A stretch of DNA of 64,000 bases from positions 124,001 through 188,000 of the forward strand of contig NZ_JAAGPD010000015.1 of assembly GCF_017104565.1 (NCBI RefSeq). Reading direction: 5' to 3'. The DNA is from Paraburkholderia sp. Tr-20389. Lineage in GTDB: Bacteria > Pseudomonadota > Gammaproteobacteria > Burkholderiales > Burkholderiaceae. Each line of letters begins with the position of its first letter. Position 1 is the stretch's first letter. This document shows, piece after piece, positions 53,274-62,235 of this stretch. The position numbers were made by a program, and so were the translations under genes. Under the pieces are notes generated by a model. That model was not told where the DNA came from and ran no database searches. It worked only from the letters and a program-made list of their open reading frames with translations.

Positions 53274-53653
53274 GGAAGCGGCACCTCGGCCGGGAGCAAA
53301 CGACTATTCTAGCGTTTTGCGAACGGGCGGGCTGAGGGCTCGCCCGGCGTCGCGGCTGCGTGCAGAGCCTGTCCGTTGCCACGGCGAAATCGGTGCGACG
53401 GCAGCCCCGAAAACATCGCCAGATCGCTGTTTTCATTGCAAATTAATCGGCATGCCGGTCACGCGAATACCAAAAACCCCGGTGAGATTCGTTACAATGG
53501 CACGTTGCGCGCCAGCGCGGCCACTGAACATAAGCGTCATCGGAGCCCGATCCAAGGTGTTCCGGCGCAAGTTCCGAACCCGGCCGATGCAAGGCGCATG
53601 CGGTTCCTAGAAGCATCCGAAGTCGTCCCTCTTTTTACTACTGCCGAATCATC
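53274..53653. other. Divergent promoter region, uvrB and aminotransferase
   Basis: About 380 bases with no supported gene. A TACAAT (53493-53498) could be the -10 for the aminotransferase, giving a leader of about 150 bases; no strong -35 or LexA-type palindrome was seen by eye. Confidence 0.45.
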
Positions 53654-54853
53654 ATGTCTCTGTTCTCCGCTGTCGAACTCGCTCCCCGCGACCCGATTCT
53701 GGGCCTGAACGAAGCTTTCAATGCCGATGCGCGCACCACCAAGGTCAATCTGGGCGTGGGCGTGTACACCAATGAAGAAGGCAAGATTCCTCTGCTGCGC
53801 GCGGTTCGCGAAGCAGAAAAGGCACGCATCGAAGCAGCGCTGCCGCGCGGCTATCTGCCCATCGAAGGTATCGCCGTCTACGACGCAGCGGTGCAGAAGC
53901 TGCTGCTCGGCAACGATTCGCCGCTGATCGCCGCGGGCCGCGTCGTCACGGCGCAAGCGCTGGGCGGCACGGGCGCATTGAAGATCGGCGCTGACTTCCT
54001 GAAGCGCGTCAATCCCGCATCGAAGGTCGCGATCAGCGATCCGAGCTGGGAAAACCACCGCGCGCTGTTCGAAAGCGCGGGCTTCGAAGTCGTCTCGTAC
54101 CCGTACTACGATGCGGCGACGCATGGCGTGAACTTCGAAGGCATGCTGTCGGCGCTCAACAGCTACGCGCCGGGCACGGTCGTCGTGCTGCACGCGTGCT
54201 GCCACAACCCGACGGGTGTCGATCTGACGGTCGACCAGTGGAAGCAGGTCGTCGAAGTCGTGAAGGCGCGCGAACTGGTGCCGTTCCTCGACATCGCGTA
54301 TCAGGGCTTCGGCGACGGTATCGATGCCGACGCAGCCGCTGTGCACCTGTTCGCGCAATCGGAACTGAACGTGTTCGTGTCGTCGTCGTTCTCTAAGTCG
54401 TTCTCGCTGTATGGCGAGCGCGTCGGCGCGCTGTCGATCATCACGGGCAGCAAGGAAGAAGCAGCGCGCGTGCTGTCGCAACTCAAGCGCGTGATCCGCA
54501 CGAACTACTCGAACCCGCCCACGCACGGCGGCGCCGTCGTCGCAGCCGTGCTCGCATCGCCGGAACTGCGCGCGACGTGGGAAGCGGAACTGGGCGAAAT
54601 GCGCGACCGCATTCGCGCCATGCGCAACGGTCTCGTCGAACGTCTGAAGGCTGCGGGCATCGACCGTGACTTCAGCTTCGTCAACGCGCAACGCGGCATG
54701 TTCTCGTACTCGGGCCTGACGGCGCCGCAAGTGGATCGTCTGCGCGAAGAGTTCGGCATCTACGCCGTCAGCACGGGCCGTATCTGCGTGGCTGCGCTGA
54801 ACACGCGCAACCTGGATGTCGTCGCTAACGCCGTTGCCGCTGTGTTGAAGTAA
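53654..54853 (+). CDS. Aspartate/aromatic amino-acid aminotransferase
   Basis: 399 residues, class I PLP enzyme. The PLP-binding Lys is in SSSFSKSFSLYGERVG; HACCHNPTGVD and FLDIAYQGFGDGID are family blocks; GRICVAALN has the substrate-carboxylate Arg. Sequence type is that of TyrB/AspC, which swap amino groups between aspartate, glutamate and aromatic amino acids. Cannot be split further by eye. Ends in a bidirectional terminator. Confidence 0.93.
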   Translation: MSLFSAVELAPRDPILGLNEAFNADARTTKVNLGVGVYTNEEGKIPLLRAVREAEKARIEAALPRGYLPIEGIAVYDAAVQKLLLGNDSPLIAAGRVVTAQALGGTGALKIGADFLKRVNPASKVAISDPSWENHRALFESAGFEVVSYPYYDAATHGVNFEGMLSALNSYAPGTVVVLHACCHNPTGVDLTVDQWKQVVEVVKARELVPFLDIAYQGFGDGIDADAAAVHLFAQSELNVFVSSSFSKSFSLYGERVGALSIITGSKEEAARVLSQLKRVIRTNYSNPPTHGGAVVAAVLASPELRATWEAELGEMRDRIRAMRNGLVERLKAAGIDRDFSFVNAQRGMFSYSGLTAPQVDRLREEFGIYAVSTGRICVAALNTRNLDVVANAVAAVLK

Positions 54854-54896
54854 TGTTGCCTGCGTGACGGCGCGGGTCGCCGTCTCCGCTGGTACT

Positions 54897-54926
54897 AAAA
54901 AGGCGCTCCTTGTGAGCGCCTTTTTT
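54897..54926. terminator. Bidirectional terminator
   Basis: Five A, GGCGCTC, 5-base loop, GAGCGCC, six T. Serves the aminotransferase and the convergent patatin gene. Confidence 0.9.
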
Positions 54927-54945
54927 CGTGCTGCAGGAACAACCG

Positions 54946-56196
54946 TCAACGCAGGTCGCGATGAATGTCGTGCGTGACGAATCCCGCGTCGTTGTCCGGC
55001 ATGTCGAGCCAGCCGGGCTGCGCGAGCGAGTTACGGATGTCGTCGAGGCCGCTTTGCCAATGCTGCTGCATCGTCGACAGACCGAACTGATAGTCCTTGT
55101 AGTGCCCTTCGTATTCCTTGTCGCGGTAGATCAGGTGCACGATGTTGTAGCGCTTCGAACACGATAGTTCTTCGGCGAGCCTGGACCACGGATCGTCGCG
55201 ATGCTCGGGCGACACGCGTTCGAGCACTTCGCGCAGCACATGCCGGAAGCGCTGAGTGCGCTGCATCATGTCAGTGACAAGGCGCGTGCGGCTCGAATAC
55301 TGAATGTCCTTCATACGCCCCTGGACGTCGGTGATGTTGTCCGGCACCGGACCCAACGCGCTCCACAAATCGACCTGAAATGCGAGCGTATCGCGCCGCG
55401 GACTGGCTTGCGCGACCTCATAGAGCGGCGTATTCGACATCAGCCCGCCGTCCCAGTAATACTCGCCGTCGATCTCGACAGCGCCGAATCCCGGCGGCAA
55501 TGCGCCCGACGCCATGAAGTGCTCGGGCCTCAACGCGGTGTGCGTGTTGTCGAAATAGGCGAAGTTGCCCGTGTGGACATTCACGGCGCCCACCGACACA
55601 TGCATTTCCTTCGAATTGATCCGCTTGAAGTCGCATAGCCGTTCGAGCGTCGCCTTGAGCGGCGTGGTGTCGTAATAGCTCGCGAGTTGCGGCGGAACGG
55701 ACACGGCGGGCAGCGGCGGAGGAAAACGCGGCGTGAAAAAGCCCTTTTGCCCGTCGACGAGTGCGCCCACCGCCTGCATCGCGGTGAACGCCTTGCGCAC
55801 CGTGTCGTTCGAATTGAAGAGCGCCTGCTCGATGGAAGGCGGCACGGGCGGACCGAAGGCGGGCTGGCAAATGGTTTCCCAGAACTCGCGCAGCTTCCGG
55901 ACGCGATCTTCGGGCGCATTGCCCGCAATGACCGCCGTGTTCAGCGCGCCGATCGAAATGCCCGCCAGCCAGTTCGGCAGGATGCCGGCTTCGTCGAGCC
56001 CCTGATAGACGCCCGCTTGATACGCGCCGAGCGCGCCGCCGCCTTGCAGCATCAGCGCGATGGTCTCGTACTGAGGCAGCGCCCCGTGATGACTGGCGCG
56101 AACGCCGGATGCCGCGCCCGCCTGCTCGCTTGCTCCCGCACCGGCGTCGCCGGCGCGTGCCCGCTTCACGCTACGTTGTGAATCGCGTTGCGCCAT
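54946..56196 (-). CDS. Patatin-like phospholipase with DUF3734
   Basis: 416 residues. Patatin fold with the oxyanion loop GGGALGAYQAG, nucleophile elbow GISIG (Ser), and catalytic Asp in YYWDGGLMSNTP. The C-terminal part (SRTRLVTDMMQRTQRFRHVL, YNIVHLIYRDKEYEGHYKDY) is DUF3734. GGAGGTG lies before tandem ATGs; the second (56196) has the better spacing. No signal peptide. It follows the 3-hydroxybutyrate dehydrogenase by 25 bases, a pairing conserved in Burkholderiaceae, hinting at polyhydroxybutyrate or lipid turnover. Confidence 0.88.
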   Translation of the reverse strand: MAQRDSQRSVKRARAGDAGAGASEQAGAASGVRASHHGALPQYETIALMLQGGGALGAYQAGVYQGLDEAGILPNWLAGISIGALNTAVIAGNAPEDRVRKLREFWETICQPAFGPPVPPSIEQALFNSNDTVRKAFTAMQAVGALVDGQKGFFTPRFPPPLPAVSVPPQLASYYDTTPLKATLERLCDFKRINSKEMHVSVGAVNVHTGNFAYFDNTHTALRPEHFMASGALPPGFGAVEIDGEYYWDGGLMSNTPLYEVAQASPRRDTLAFQVDLWSALGPVPDNITDVQGRMKDIQYSSRTRLVTDMMQRTQRFRHVLREVLERVSPEHRDDPWSRLAEELSCSKRYNIVHLIYRDKEYEGHYKDYQFGLSTMQQHWQSGLDDIRNSLAQPGWLDMPDNDAGFVTHDIHRDLR

Positions 56197-56221
56197 CATC
56201 ACCTCCTCGTTTTTACATCGG

Positions 56222-57019
56222 TTATTGCATGTACCAGCCGTGGCTGACGATGAACGACTGGCCCGTGAGCGCAGCCGTCGGGAACGACGACAGGAACAGC
56301 ACCGTTTGCGCGACATCTTCGACGGTAGTGAAGATGCCGTCGACCGTGCCGCCCAGCATCACGCGACGGACCACTTCTTCCTCAGTGATGCCCAGTTCCT
56401 TTGCCTGCTCGGGAATCTGCTTGTCGACGAGCGGCGTGCGTACGAAACCCGGACATACGACATGCGAGCGCACATTATGTTTCGCGCCTTCCTTCGCGAG
56501 CACGCGCGACAGGCCGAGCAGCGCGTGCTTGGCCGTCACGTAGGCCGACTTCAGCGGCGATGCTTCGTGCGAGTGCACCGATCCCATGTAGATCACGATG
56601 CCGCCGCGATCGTCCTTGTACATGTGCTTGAGGGCCGCCTTCGTGGTGAGGAACGCGCCGTCGACGTGGATGGCCTGCATCTTCTTCCAGTCCGAGAACG
56701 AATAGTTTTCGATCGGATTAACGATCTGGATGCCGGCGTTTGAAATCAGGATATCCACCGAACCGAGTTCGGCGGCCACTTTGTCGATGCCTTGGTTGAC
56801 GGCGTCTTCGTTCGTGACGTCCATTGCAACGCCGAGCGCCTTGCCGCCCGCCTTGTTGATCTCGTCAGCGACGGCGTTCGCGCCGTCCTGGTTCAGGTCC
56901 GCGATCGCGACGGCCGCGCCCGCTGCCGACAGCGTCAACGCGATCTGCTTGCCGATGCCGCTCGCTGCGCCCGTGACGACGGCGACCTTGCCTTTCAGAC
57001 TCTCATTCGATGACGACAT
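56222..57019 (-). CDS. 3-hydroxybutyrate dehydrogenase (SDR)
   Basis: 265 residues. Short-chain dehydrogenase with [10 protein letters not shown] (NAD site), NAGIQ and the YxxxK active site ([14 protein letters not shown]). Sequence such as [20 protein letters not shown] is typical of D-3-hydroxybutyrate dehydrogenase, which turns 3-hydroxybutyrate into acetoacetate in polyhydroxybutyrate use. GGAGG precedes the ATG at 57019. Probably co-transcribed with the patatin gene. Confidence 0.88.
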   Translation of the reverse strand: MSSSNESLKGKVAVVTGAASGIGKQIALTLSAAGAAVAIADLNQDGANAVADEINKAGGKALGVAMDVTNEDAVNQGIDKVAAELGSVDILISNAGIQIVNPIENYSFSDWKKMQAIHVDGAFLTTKAALKHMYKDDRGGIVIYMGSVHSHEASPLKSAYVTAKHALLGLSRVLAKEGAKHNVRSHVVCPGFVRTPLVDKQIPEQAKELGITEEEVVRRVMLGGTVDGIFTTVEDVAQTVLFLSSFPTAALTGQSFIVSHGWYMQ

Positions 57020-57234
57020 CCAGAACCTCCATGCAGTTGATTGAGCAATGACAACATGGCGCGCAGGCATCGTAAAGCTGGCTGAATGGCATATGCCGTT
57101 CGGTCGATTGCTGCACTGCGGCCGACTCCGCTATTGTGCATGAACCGACGCGAACTACACACCCAAAGGCACGTCTTGCCGATTCGGATTAATGTGTGGG
57201 GTTCCGGCTACGACACTCACAAAAGGAGAACTGG

Positions 57235-58206
57235 ATGAACTACCGACGTCTCGGCCGTTCCGGCCTGCAAGTCAGCGAGCTGTCCATCGGCTCATGGGTG
57301 ACTTACGGCAATCAGGTGGATCGGAGCGCCGCACGGGAATCGCTGGCGGCCGCGCGCGACGCGGGCGTGAATTTCTTCGACAACGCCGAGGTCTACGCGG
57401 GCGGCAAGTCCGAGCAGATCATGGGCGAAGCGCTGAAGGAACTGAACTGGCCGCGCGTGAGCTACATCGTCTCGACGAAATTCTTCTGGGGCCTCAATGA
57501 GGCACCCAACCAGTATCACACGCTGAACCGCAAGTATCTGATGAACGCGATCGACCACTCGCTCAAGCGTCTGCAGCTCGATTATGTCGATCTCGTGTTC
57601 TGTCATCGTCCTGATCCGTACACGCCGATCGAAGAAACGGTGTGGGCGATGAGCGACATGATCACGCGCGGCAAGGCGCTCTACTGGGGCACGTCCGAAT
57701 GGAGCGCCGATGAAATTCGCGCGGCCTACGAGATTGCCGAGCGTCATCATCTGCACAAGCCGGTGATGGAGCAGCCGCAATACAACCTGTTCCATCGCAA
57801 GCGCGTCGAACAGGAATACCGGCGGCTCTATGAAGACATCGGCCTGGGCCTGACCACGTGGAGTCCCCTCGCTTCCGGTCTGCTGACGGGCAAGTATCGC
57901 AACGGCGTGCCCACCGGCAGCCGCGCGGAACTGCAAGGCTACGACTGGCTGCGCAAAGAACTGACCGACTCGGGCAAGAACAACGTGGTCGGCCAGTTGG
58001 GAAATCTCGCGGACGAACTCGGCTGCACCGTCGGGCAACTGGCGCTCGCGTGGATCCTGACCAATCCGAACGTCAGCACGATCATCACGGGCGCGTCGCG
58101 TGTCGAGCAGATCGCGGAAAACATGAAGGCGAAGGACGTGGCCGAGCAGATCACGCCGGAGATCAAGGAGAAGATCGAAGCGATCGTCGGCGACGTTTAT
58201 CAGTAA
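57235..58206 (+). CDS. Aldo/keto reductase, Shaker-beta/YghZ type
   Basis: 323 residues. NADPH-dependent reductase with the catalytic set in [18 protein letters not shown] (Asp, Tyr), STKFFWG (Lys) and [12 protein letters not shown] (His). [20 protein letters not shown] and [20 protein letters not shown] place it with potassium-channel beta subunit-like reductases. AAAAGGAG precedes the ATG at 57235. Likely detoxifies reactive carbonyls; no operon partner. Confidence 0.9.
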   Translation: MNYRRLGRSGLQVSELSIGSWVTYGNQVDRSAARESLAAARDAGVNFFDNAEVYAGGKSEQIMGEALKELNWPRVSYIVSTKFFWGLNEAPNQYHTLNRKYLMNAIDHSLKRLQLDYVDLVFCHRPDPYTPIEETVWAMSDMITRGKALYWGTSEWSADEIRAAYEIAERHHLHKPVMEQPQYNLFHRKRVEQEYRRLYEDIGLGLTTWSPLASGLLTGKYRNGVPTGSRAELQGYDWLRKELTDSGKNNVVGQLGNLADELGCTVGQLALAWILTNPNVSTIITGASRVEQIAENMKAKDVAEQITPEIKEKIEAIVGDVYQ

Positions 58207-58420
58207 GTGGCCGATGTGCCGGGTGGGCCGCCACTGACGCGCCCGGCCCGCACGGCAGACAGGGTTGGCGGCTCGCGTACAATACGCAGCCCCAACGTCT
58301 GACCGTGCGGCTGCACGCGGATGCCGAAGCTGACACGACGCACATCGCGCCATGTGATACATCGGCATTCGCATCGCATGACACCCGCATAACCCGCATC
58401 TTCACAGCGCAATCATCGCC

Positions 58421-59266
58421 ATGCTCAGTTACCGCCACGCTTTTCACGCAGGCAATCACGCCGACGTCCTGAAACATGCTGTCGTCGTGCAGTTGCTGCG
58501 CTACCTTGGACAAAAGGACAAGGCGTACTGGTACATCGACACGCACGCGGGTGCCGGCGTCTACTCGCTCAAGGAAGGCTACGCGACCAAGACCGCGGAG
58601 TTCGAAACAGGTATCGCGAGACTGTGGGAGCGCAAGGACTTGCCGCCGATGCTGGCCGAGTACGTCGACGAAGTGTCGGCGCTCAATCCCGATGGAGAGT
58701 TGCGCTACTACCCCGGCTCGCCCTATCTCGCGTGGCGTTTGATGCGCGAGCAGGATCGTATGCGCCTGTTCGAATTGCACAGCACCGAGATCGACGTGCT
58801 GCGTCATAACTTCCGCGACGCAGGACGGCGCGCGATGTTATTCGCAGGCGATGGCTTCGACGGCATCAAGGCGCTGTTGCCGCCCGCGCCGCGCCGCGCG
58901 CTCGTGCTCGTCGATCCATCCTATGAAGACAAGCGCGATTACTCACGCACGCTGACTTGCGTCGAAGAATGTCTGAAGCGTTTTGCGACGGGGACGTATG
59001 CCGTCTGGTATCCGCAGGTCGCGCGACCGGAATCTCAGCGCTTTCCCGAGCAGTTGAAGCGGCTGCAAGAAAGGAACTGGCTGCACGTTTCGTTGACGGT
59101 CAGCAGCCCGCCTAGCGATGGCTTTGGGCTCTTCGGCAGCGGCATGTTCATTCTGAATCCGCCCTACACGCTGCCGAAAATGTTGAAGGAAACGCTGCCG
59201 TGGCTCGTCGAGACACTCGGCGAGGACAAGGCCGCGCAGTTCAAGATCGAACATCGCGGCGACTGA
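58421..59266 (+). CDS. rlmJ: 23S rRNA (adenine(2030)-N6)-methyltransferase
   Basis: 281 residues. MLSYRHAFHAGNHADVLKHA is the RlmJ signature, followed by YWYIDTHAGAGVYSL and the catalytic motif DPSYE (LVLVDPSYEDKRDY; DPPYE in E. coli). Methylates A2030 of 23S rRNA using SAM. Upstream a GTACAATACGC at 58277-58287 may be its -10. Ends ten bases from a convergent gene. Confidence 0.93.
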   Translation: MLSYRHAFHAGNHADVLKHAVVVQLLRYLGQKDKAYWYIDTHAGAGVYSLKEGYATKTAEFETGIARLWERKDLPPMLAEYVDEVSALNPDGELRYYPGSPYLAWRLMREQDRMRLFELHSTEIDVLRHNFRDAGRRAMLFAGDGFDGIKALLPPAPRRALVLVDPSYEDKRDYSRTLTCVEECLKRFATGTYAVWYPQVARPESQRFPEQLKRLQERNWLHVSLTVSSPPSDGFGLFGSGMFILNPPYTLPKMLKETLPWLVETLGEDKAAQFKIEHRGD

Positions 59267-59276
59267 GTCGCGCGGC

Positions 59277-60311
59277 TTACTTGACCTGCTCGGCCGCTTT
59301 GCGCGCGAAGTCGTTCGTGTAGGTCGCTTTCAGATCGATCTTCGACGCGTCGAGCCGCGTATCGAATGAAGCGAGCGCGCGTAACGCCGTAGGTGGCCCA
59401 TCGGCAGGCATCAGCCCATCGGGCGAATAGGCTTCGCGAACATTGTGGAAGGCGTCGATGTACAGCGCCTTGTCGTTGAGCAGATAAGCGGGGGGCACCA
59501 TCTTCGCGATGTCGGCATCGCTTGCCGTCTGAAGCCAGCGGTCGGCGCGCACGATCGCGTTCGCCAGTGCCTGGGTCGTCTTCGGATTCTTCTGGATGAA
59601 GCTGTCCGACGCGTAGAGCGTGGCCGCGGGCATCGTTCCGCCGAACACGTCCTGCGTGCCCTTCACGGTGCGCGTATCGACCAGTATCTTGATCTCGCCC
59701 GAACGCTGCAGCTTCGTCATCATCGGATCGACGTTCGACAGCGCATCGACCTGCCCGTTGCTCACTGCGGAGATCACGGTCGCCCCGCTCCCGACGCCGA
59801 TCACCGAAACATCGTTGCGTTGCACGCCAGCCTTGCGCAGCGCAACGGTCAGCACGAGATCGGTCGATGAACCGGGCGCGCTCACGCCCACTTTCGCGCC
59901 CTTGAAATCGGCCAGCGACTTGAGCGTATCGGCTTTGCTTTTCGTCACCGCGACGGCGATCTGCGGCGCGCGCCCCATCAGCACGAACGCACGATAGTGC
60001 TGGCCTTTCGCCTGCATGAAGATCGTGTGCTCATAGGCGCCCGCACCGACATCGGCACTCCCGCCGACCACCGCCTCCAGCGCCTTCGATCCGCCCGCGA
60101 AATCCTCGAGCGTCACGTCCAGTCCTTCGTCCTTGAAGAAACCCAGTTGGGACGCGGTCAGCACAGGGAGGTAATAGAGACCGGGCAAGCCGCCGACGGC
60201 CATCGTGAGCGCCGGCTTCTCGGGCGTGTCCTTCGCGATGGCCGAGTGAGCCACGAGCACCAGCAACGCCGCGCACACACTCGCTACATGGCGAAATCCC
60301 AGGTTGCGCAT
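59277..60311 (-). CDS. ABC transporter substrate-binding protein (NMT1/SsuA-like), orphan
   Basis: 344 residues with a signal peptide (VCAALLVLVAHSAIA) and an NMT1/THI5-like binding fold (VGGLPGLYYLPVLTASQLGF, LEDFAGGSKALEAVVGGSAD, LANAIVRADRWLQTASDADI). Relatives bind nitrate, sulfonates, aromatics or thiamine precursors. No permease or ATPase gene is adjacent on either side, so it may serve a transporter encoded elsewhere. Confidence 0.87.
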   Translation of the reverse strand: MRNLGFRHVASVCAALLVLVAHSAIAKDTPEKPALTMAVGGLPGLYYLPVLTASQLGFFKDEGLDVTLEDFAGGSKALEAVVGGSADVGAGAYEHTIFMQAKGQHYRAFVLMGRAPQIAVAVTKSKADTLKSLADFKGAKVGVSAPGSSTDLVLTVALRKAGVQRNDVSVIGVGSGATVISAVSNGQVDALSNVDPMMTKLQRSGEIKILVDTRTVKGTQDVFGGTMPAATLYASDSFIQKNPKTTQALANAIVRADRWLQTASDADIAKMVPPAYLLNDKALYIDAFHNVREAYSPDGLMPADGPPTALRALASFDTRLDASKIDLKATYTNDFARKAAEQVK

Positions 60312-60486
60312 TTGTCCTCTCCTGTTCTGTTCTGTTCGAATTGTTCGTCTCGCTGCGCCGACGAGCAGGAAATGCGCGTCCGCGAGCGATGATCGCGCAA
60401 CGATTGTCGTCCGATGAAGTGGCGCACGCCATGCGCCGAAACCCGAATGATGCGAGCGCTTGCCGCTTCAGGTTCGCGCGGCCGGA

Positions 60487-60834
60487 CTATTGCGAGTGCG
60501 GCACGGGCCGTGGGCGCAGCGGTGGCGTCGGAGTGGGATATGGAGTCTGTGTCGCGCCCGGCACCTGGATATACGGCGCGACGATATAAGGCGGTGCGCC
60601 GTTCGGTGTGAGCTCTTCGGGCGCCGCAATGGGCTGGGCCTCGACGATGCGGCTGTGCGACAGCGGCGCCGTCTGCAGCACGGTGCCGCCCTGGCCGTCG
60701 CTGATGCCGCCCTGTGTATCGAGAATGAGCGGCTGGCGGTTCGTCGACGAGCCTGCAAATGCCGTCGATGCCGCCCCCAGCAGCACGACGACCGCTGCGG
60801 ACCGCAGCAGATGAAACGGGTGATCTGAAAACAT
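60487..60834 (-). CDS. Exported Pro-rich hypothetical protein
   Basis: 115 residues: a signal peptide (LLRSAAVVVLLGAASTAFA, cleavage near residue 27) then a polar region and a Pro/Thr-rich tail (PGATQTPYPTPTPPLRPRP). Probably a periplasmic or surface protein; no domain recognised. The upstream region (60835-61037) includes a terminator for the next gene. Confidence 0.62.
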   Translation of the reverse strand: MFSDHPFHLLRSAAVVVLLGAASTAFAGSSTNRQPLILDTQGGISDGQGGTVLQTAPLSHSRIVEAQPIAAPEELTPNGAPPYIVAPYIQVPGATQTPYPTPTPPLRPRPVPHSQ

Positions 60835-60958
60835 GGGCGCCCCGGATGATTGTAGGAATGCCGGTTATCGCGAAAACATCCTACCTTACCGCGGCATAGG
60901 CATTTGAGCTAGTCGCTGTCGGGCAACGTAGCGCAATTTGCCGGCTCCAGATGTGACA

Positions 60959-60979
60959 AAGCCCCGCATGGCGGGGCTT
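60959..60979 (-). terminator. Terminator after DUF3563 gene
   Basis: Perfect arms AAGCCCCGC (60959-60967) and GCGGGGCTT (60971-60979) around a 3-base loop; on the minus strand it runs into TTTGTC. Confidence 0.7.
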
Positions 60980-61037
60980 GACGTCACGACTCCGAGTTTG
61001 CGGCAAATAGACTGCCGCGCAAGCCGGGGCGTGAGAC

Positions 61038-61184
61038 TTACAGCGAGTAGCCGTTAGTTTCGAGCGAGCGGATACGCTGCTCGAGTTGGACGATGTCCGA
61101 CGACGCTGCCAGGTAGGCCTCACGGCGGCTACGTTCAGCAGTTTCAAACCAGTTGCTCAGCTTTTCGATCAAAAACGCAAACAT
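61038..61184 (-). CDS. DUF3563 small protein
   Basis: 48 residues: MFAFLIEKLSNWFETAERSR then REAYLAASSDIVQLEQRIRSLE and NGYSL. This is the DUF3563 pattern, a very common short Burkholderiaceae protein with an amphipathic N-terminal helix. TTGGAG lies before the ATG at 61184. Function unknown. Confidence 0.85.
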   Translation of the reverse strand: MFAFLIEKLSNWFETAERSRREAYLAASSDIVQLEQRIRSLETNGYSL

Positions 61185-61466
61185 GATGTACTCCAAGGAT
61201 CAGTTAAGAATCCCCGGTGAGTTGGGCATCAGGGATTTCCCGTAAAAGGGTTAACCCGAATTATAGCGTTCCGGCGCAACCTTGCCAGTGAATTGCACGA
61301 ATACCGTGCATTCCGTTTTGGAATGGTGCAAAGTTATTTCCCGATCAAACTATTGATTTTTGGTCAGTTTTTTCGAGATACATCGAAAATCGGCCAGTTT
61401 TGGTCTCGTTTTTGCACCTAATTCGTGCACAAAGCTCGATTGATCTCAACGTTGCGGCACTGTTTT

Positions 61467-61892
61467 TCAATTGCTGTGACAATCCGGCGCGGCGATCGCC
61501 GAATCGGCAGCCGCGAGGCTTTCGATGATCGGGCAATCCGGGCGGTCGTCGCCGTGACAATGCTCGGCGAGATGCGTCAGCGTGTCGCGCATCTCGGTCA
61601 ATTCGGCGATCCGGCGGTTCAGGTCGGCCACGTGCTCCAGCGCGATCGACTTCACCTCTGCACTCGCGCGCGACCGGTCGTTCCACAGCGCGAGCAGCCT
61701 GCGGATATCCTCGACCAGAAACCCCAGCCGCCGCGCCTGCCGGATAAAGCGCAGCGAATGAACCTCCTGCGTGCCGTAAACGCGATATCCCGCCGTCGTG
61801 CGCTCTTTTGCGGCGAGCAATCCCACGCTCTCGTAGTAGCGGATCATCTTCGCCGTCACGCCCGACGCGCGGGCCGCTTCACCGATATTCAT
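61467..61892 (-). CDS. CueR-type MerR-family copper regulator
   Basis: 141 residues. MNIGEAARASGVTAKMIRYY and GLLAAKERTTAGYRVYG form the MerR winged helix; a dimerisation helix follows. The metal-binding loop has two cysteines with seven residues between them (CHGDDRPDC), the Cu(I)/Ag(I)/Au(I) CueR arrangement. Divergent from a copper chaperone gene, with a perfect 27-base palindrome between them. An in-frame upstream start at 62093 would cross the operator, so 61892 is used. Confidence 0.9.
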   Translation of the reverse strand: MNIGEAARASGVTAKMIRYYESVGLLAAKERTTAGYRVYGTQEVHSLRFIRQARRLGFLVEDIRRLLALWNDRSRASAEVKSIALEHVADLNRRIAELTEMRDTLTHLAEHCHGDDRPDCPIIESLAAADSAIAAPDCHSN

Positions 61893-61933
61893 CACTCGTT
61901 CCCCACTTTGTCTGCACGATATGTTGATGATTC

Positions 61934-61964
61934 TTGACCTTCCCACCGTGGGAAGGTCAATCAT
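61934..61964 (+). promoter_or_regulatory. CueR operator and promoter of the copper chaperone gene
   Basis: A perfect palindrome (61934-61960, 13-base arms around one C). Its left end is TTGACC (-35), and a -10-like AATCAT (61959-61964) follows 19 bases later. The overlong spacer with an operator in it is the classic MerR-family activated promoter. Confidence 0.85.
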
Positions 61965-62025
61965 GATATGGCCCGTCGACAGGCATAATTCAACCGTTGC
62001 AGGATTTATCAGCCAGAGGAAAAGC

Positions 62026-62235
62026 ATGAGCATCGAATTCAAGGTAGAAGGCATGAGCTGCCAGCATTGCGTCGCGGCCGTCACGCGCGCCATCCAGGAA
62101 CAGGACGCGGGCGCACACGTTCAGGTCGATCTGCCCGCGGGTAAGGTCGCTGTTGAGTCGGGCGCGTCCGTCGACACGCTCAAGGCCGCCATCGACGAAG
62201 CCGGCTACACGGTCGTCGGCGTCGACGGGAACTGA
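62026..62235 (+). CDS. CopZ-like copper chaperone (HMA domain)
   Basis: 69 residues: a single ferredoxin-like HMA domain with metal motif GMSCQHC (CxxC, Cys12 and Cys15) and AAIDEAGYTVVGVDG at the end. Carries Cu(I) to a copper pump or sensor. GAGGAAAAG precedes the ATG. Its promoter sits in the CueR palindrome. No CopA ATPase gene is adjacent; the reductase gene starts immediately after its stop. Confidence 0.9.
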   Translation: MSIEFKVEGMSCQHCVAAVTRAIQEQDAGAHVQVDLPAGKVAVESGASVDTLKAAIDEAGYTVVGVDGN

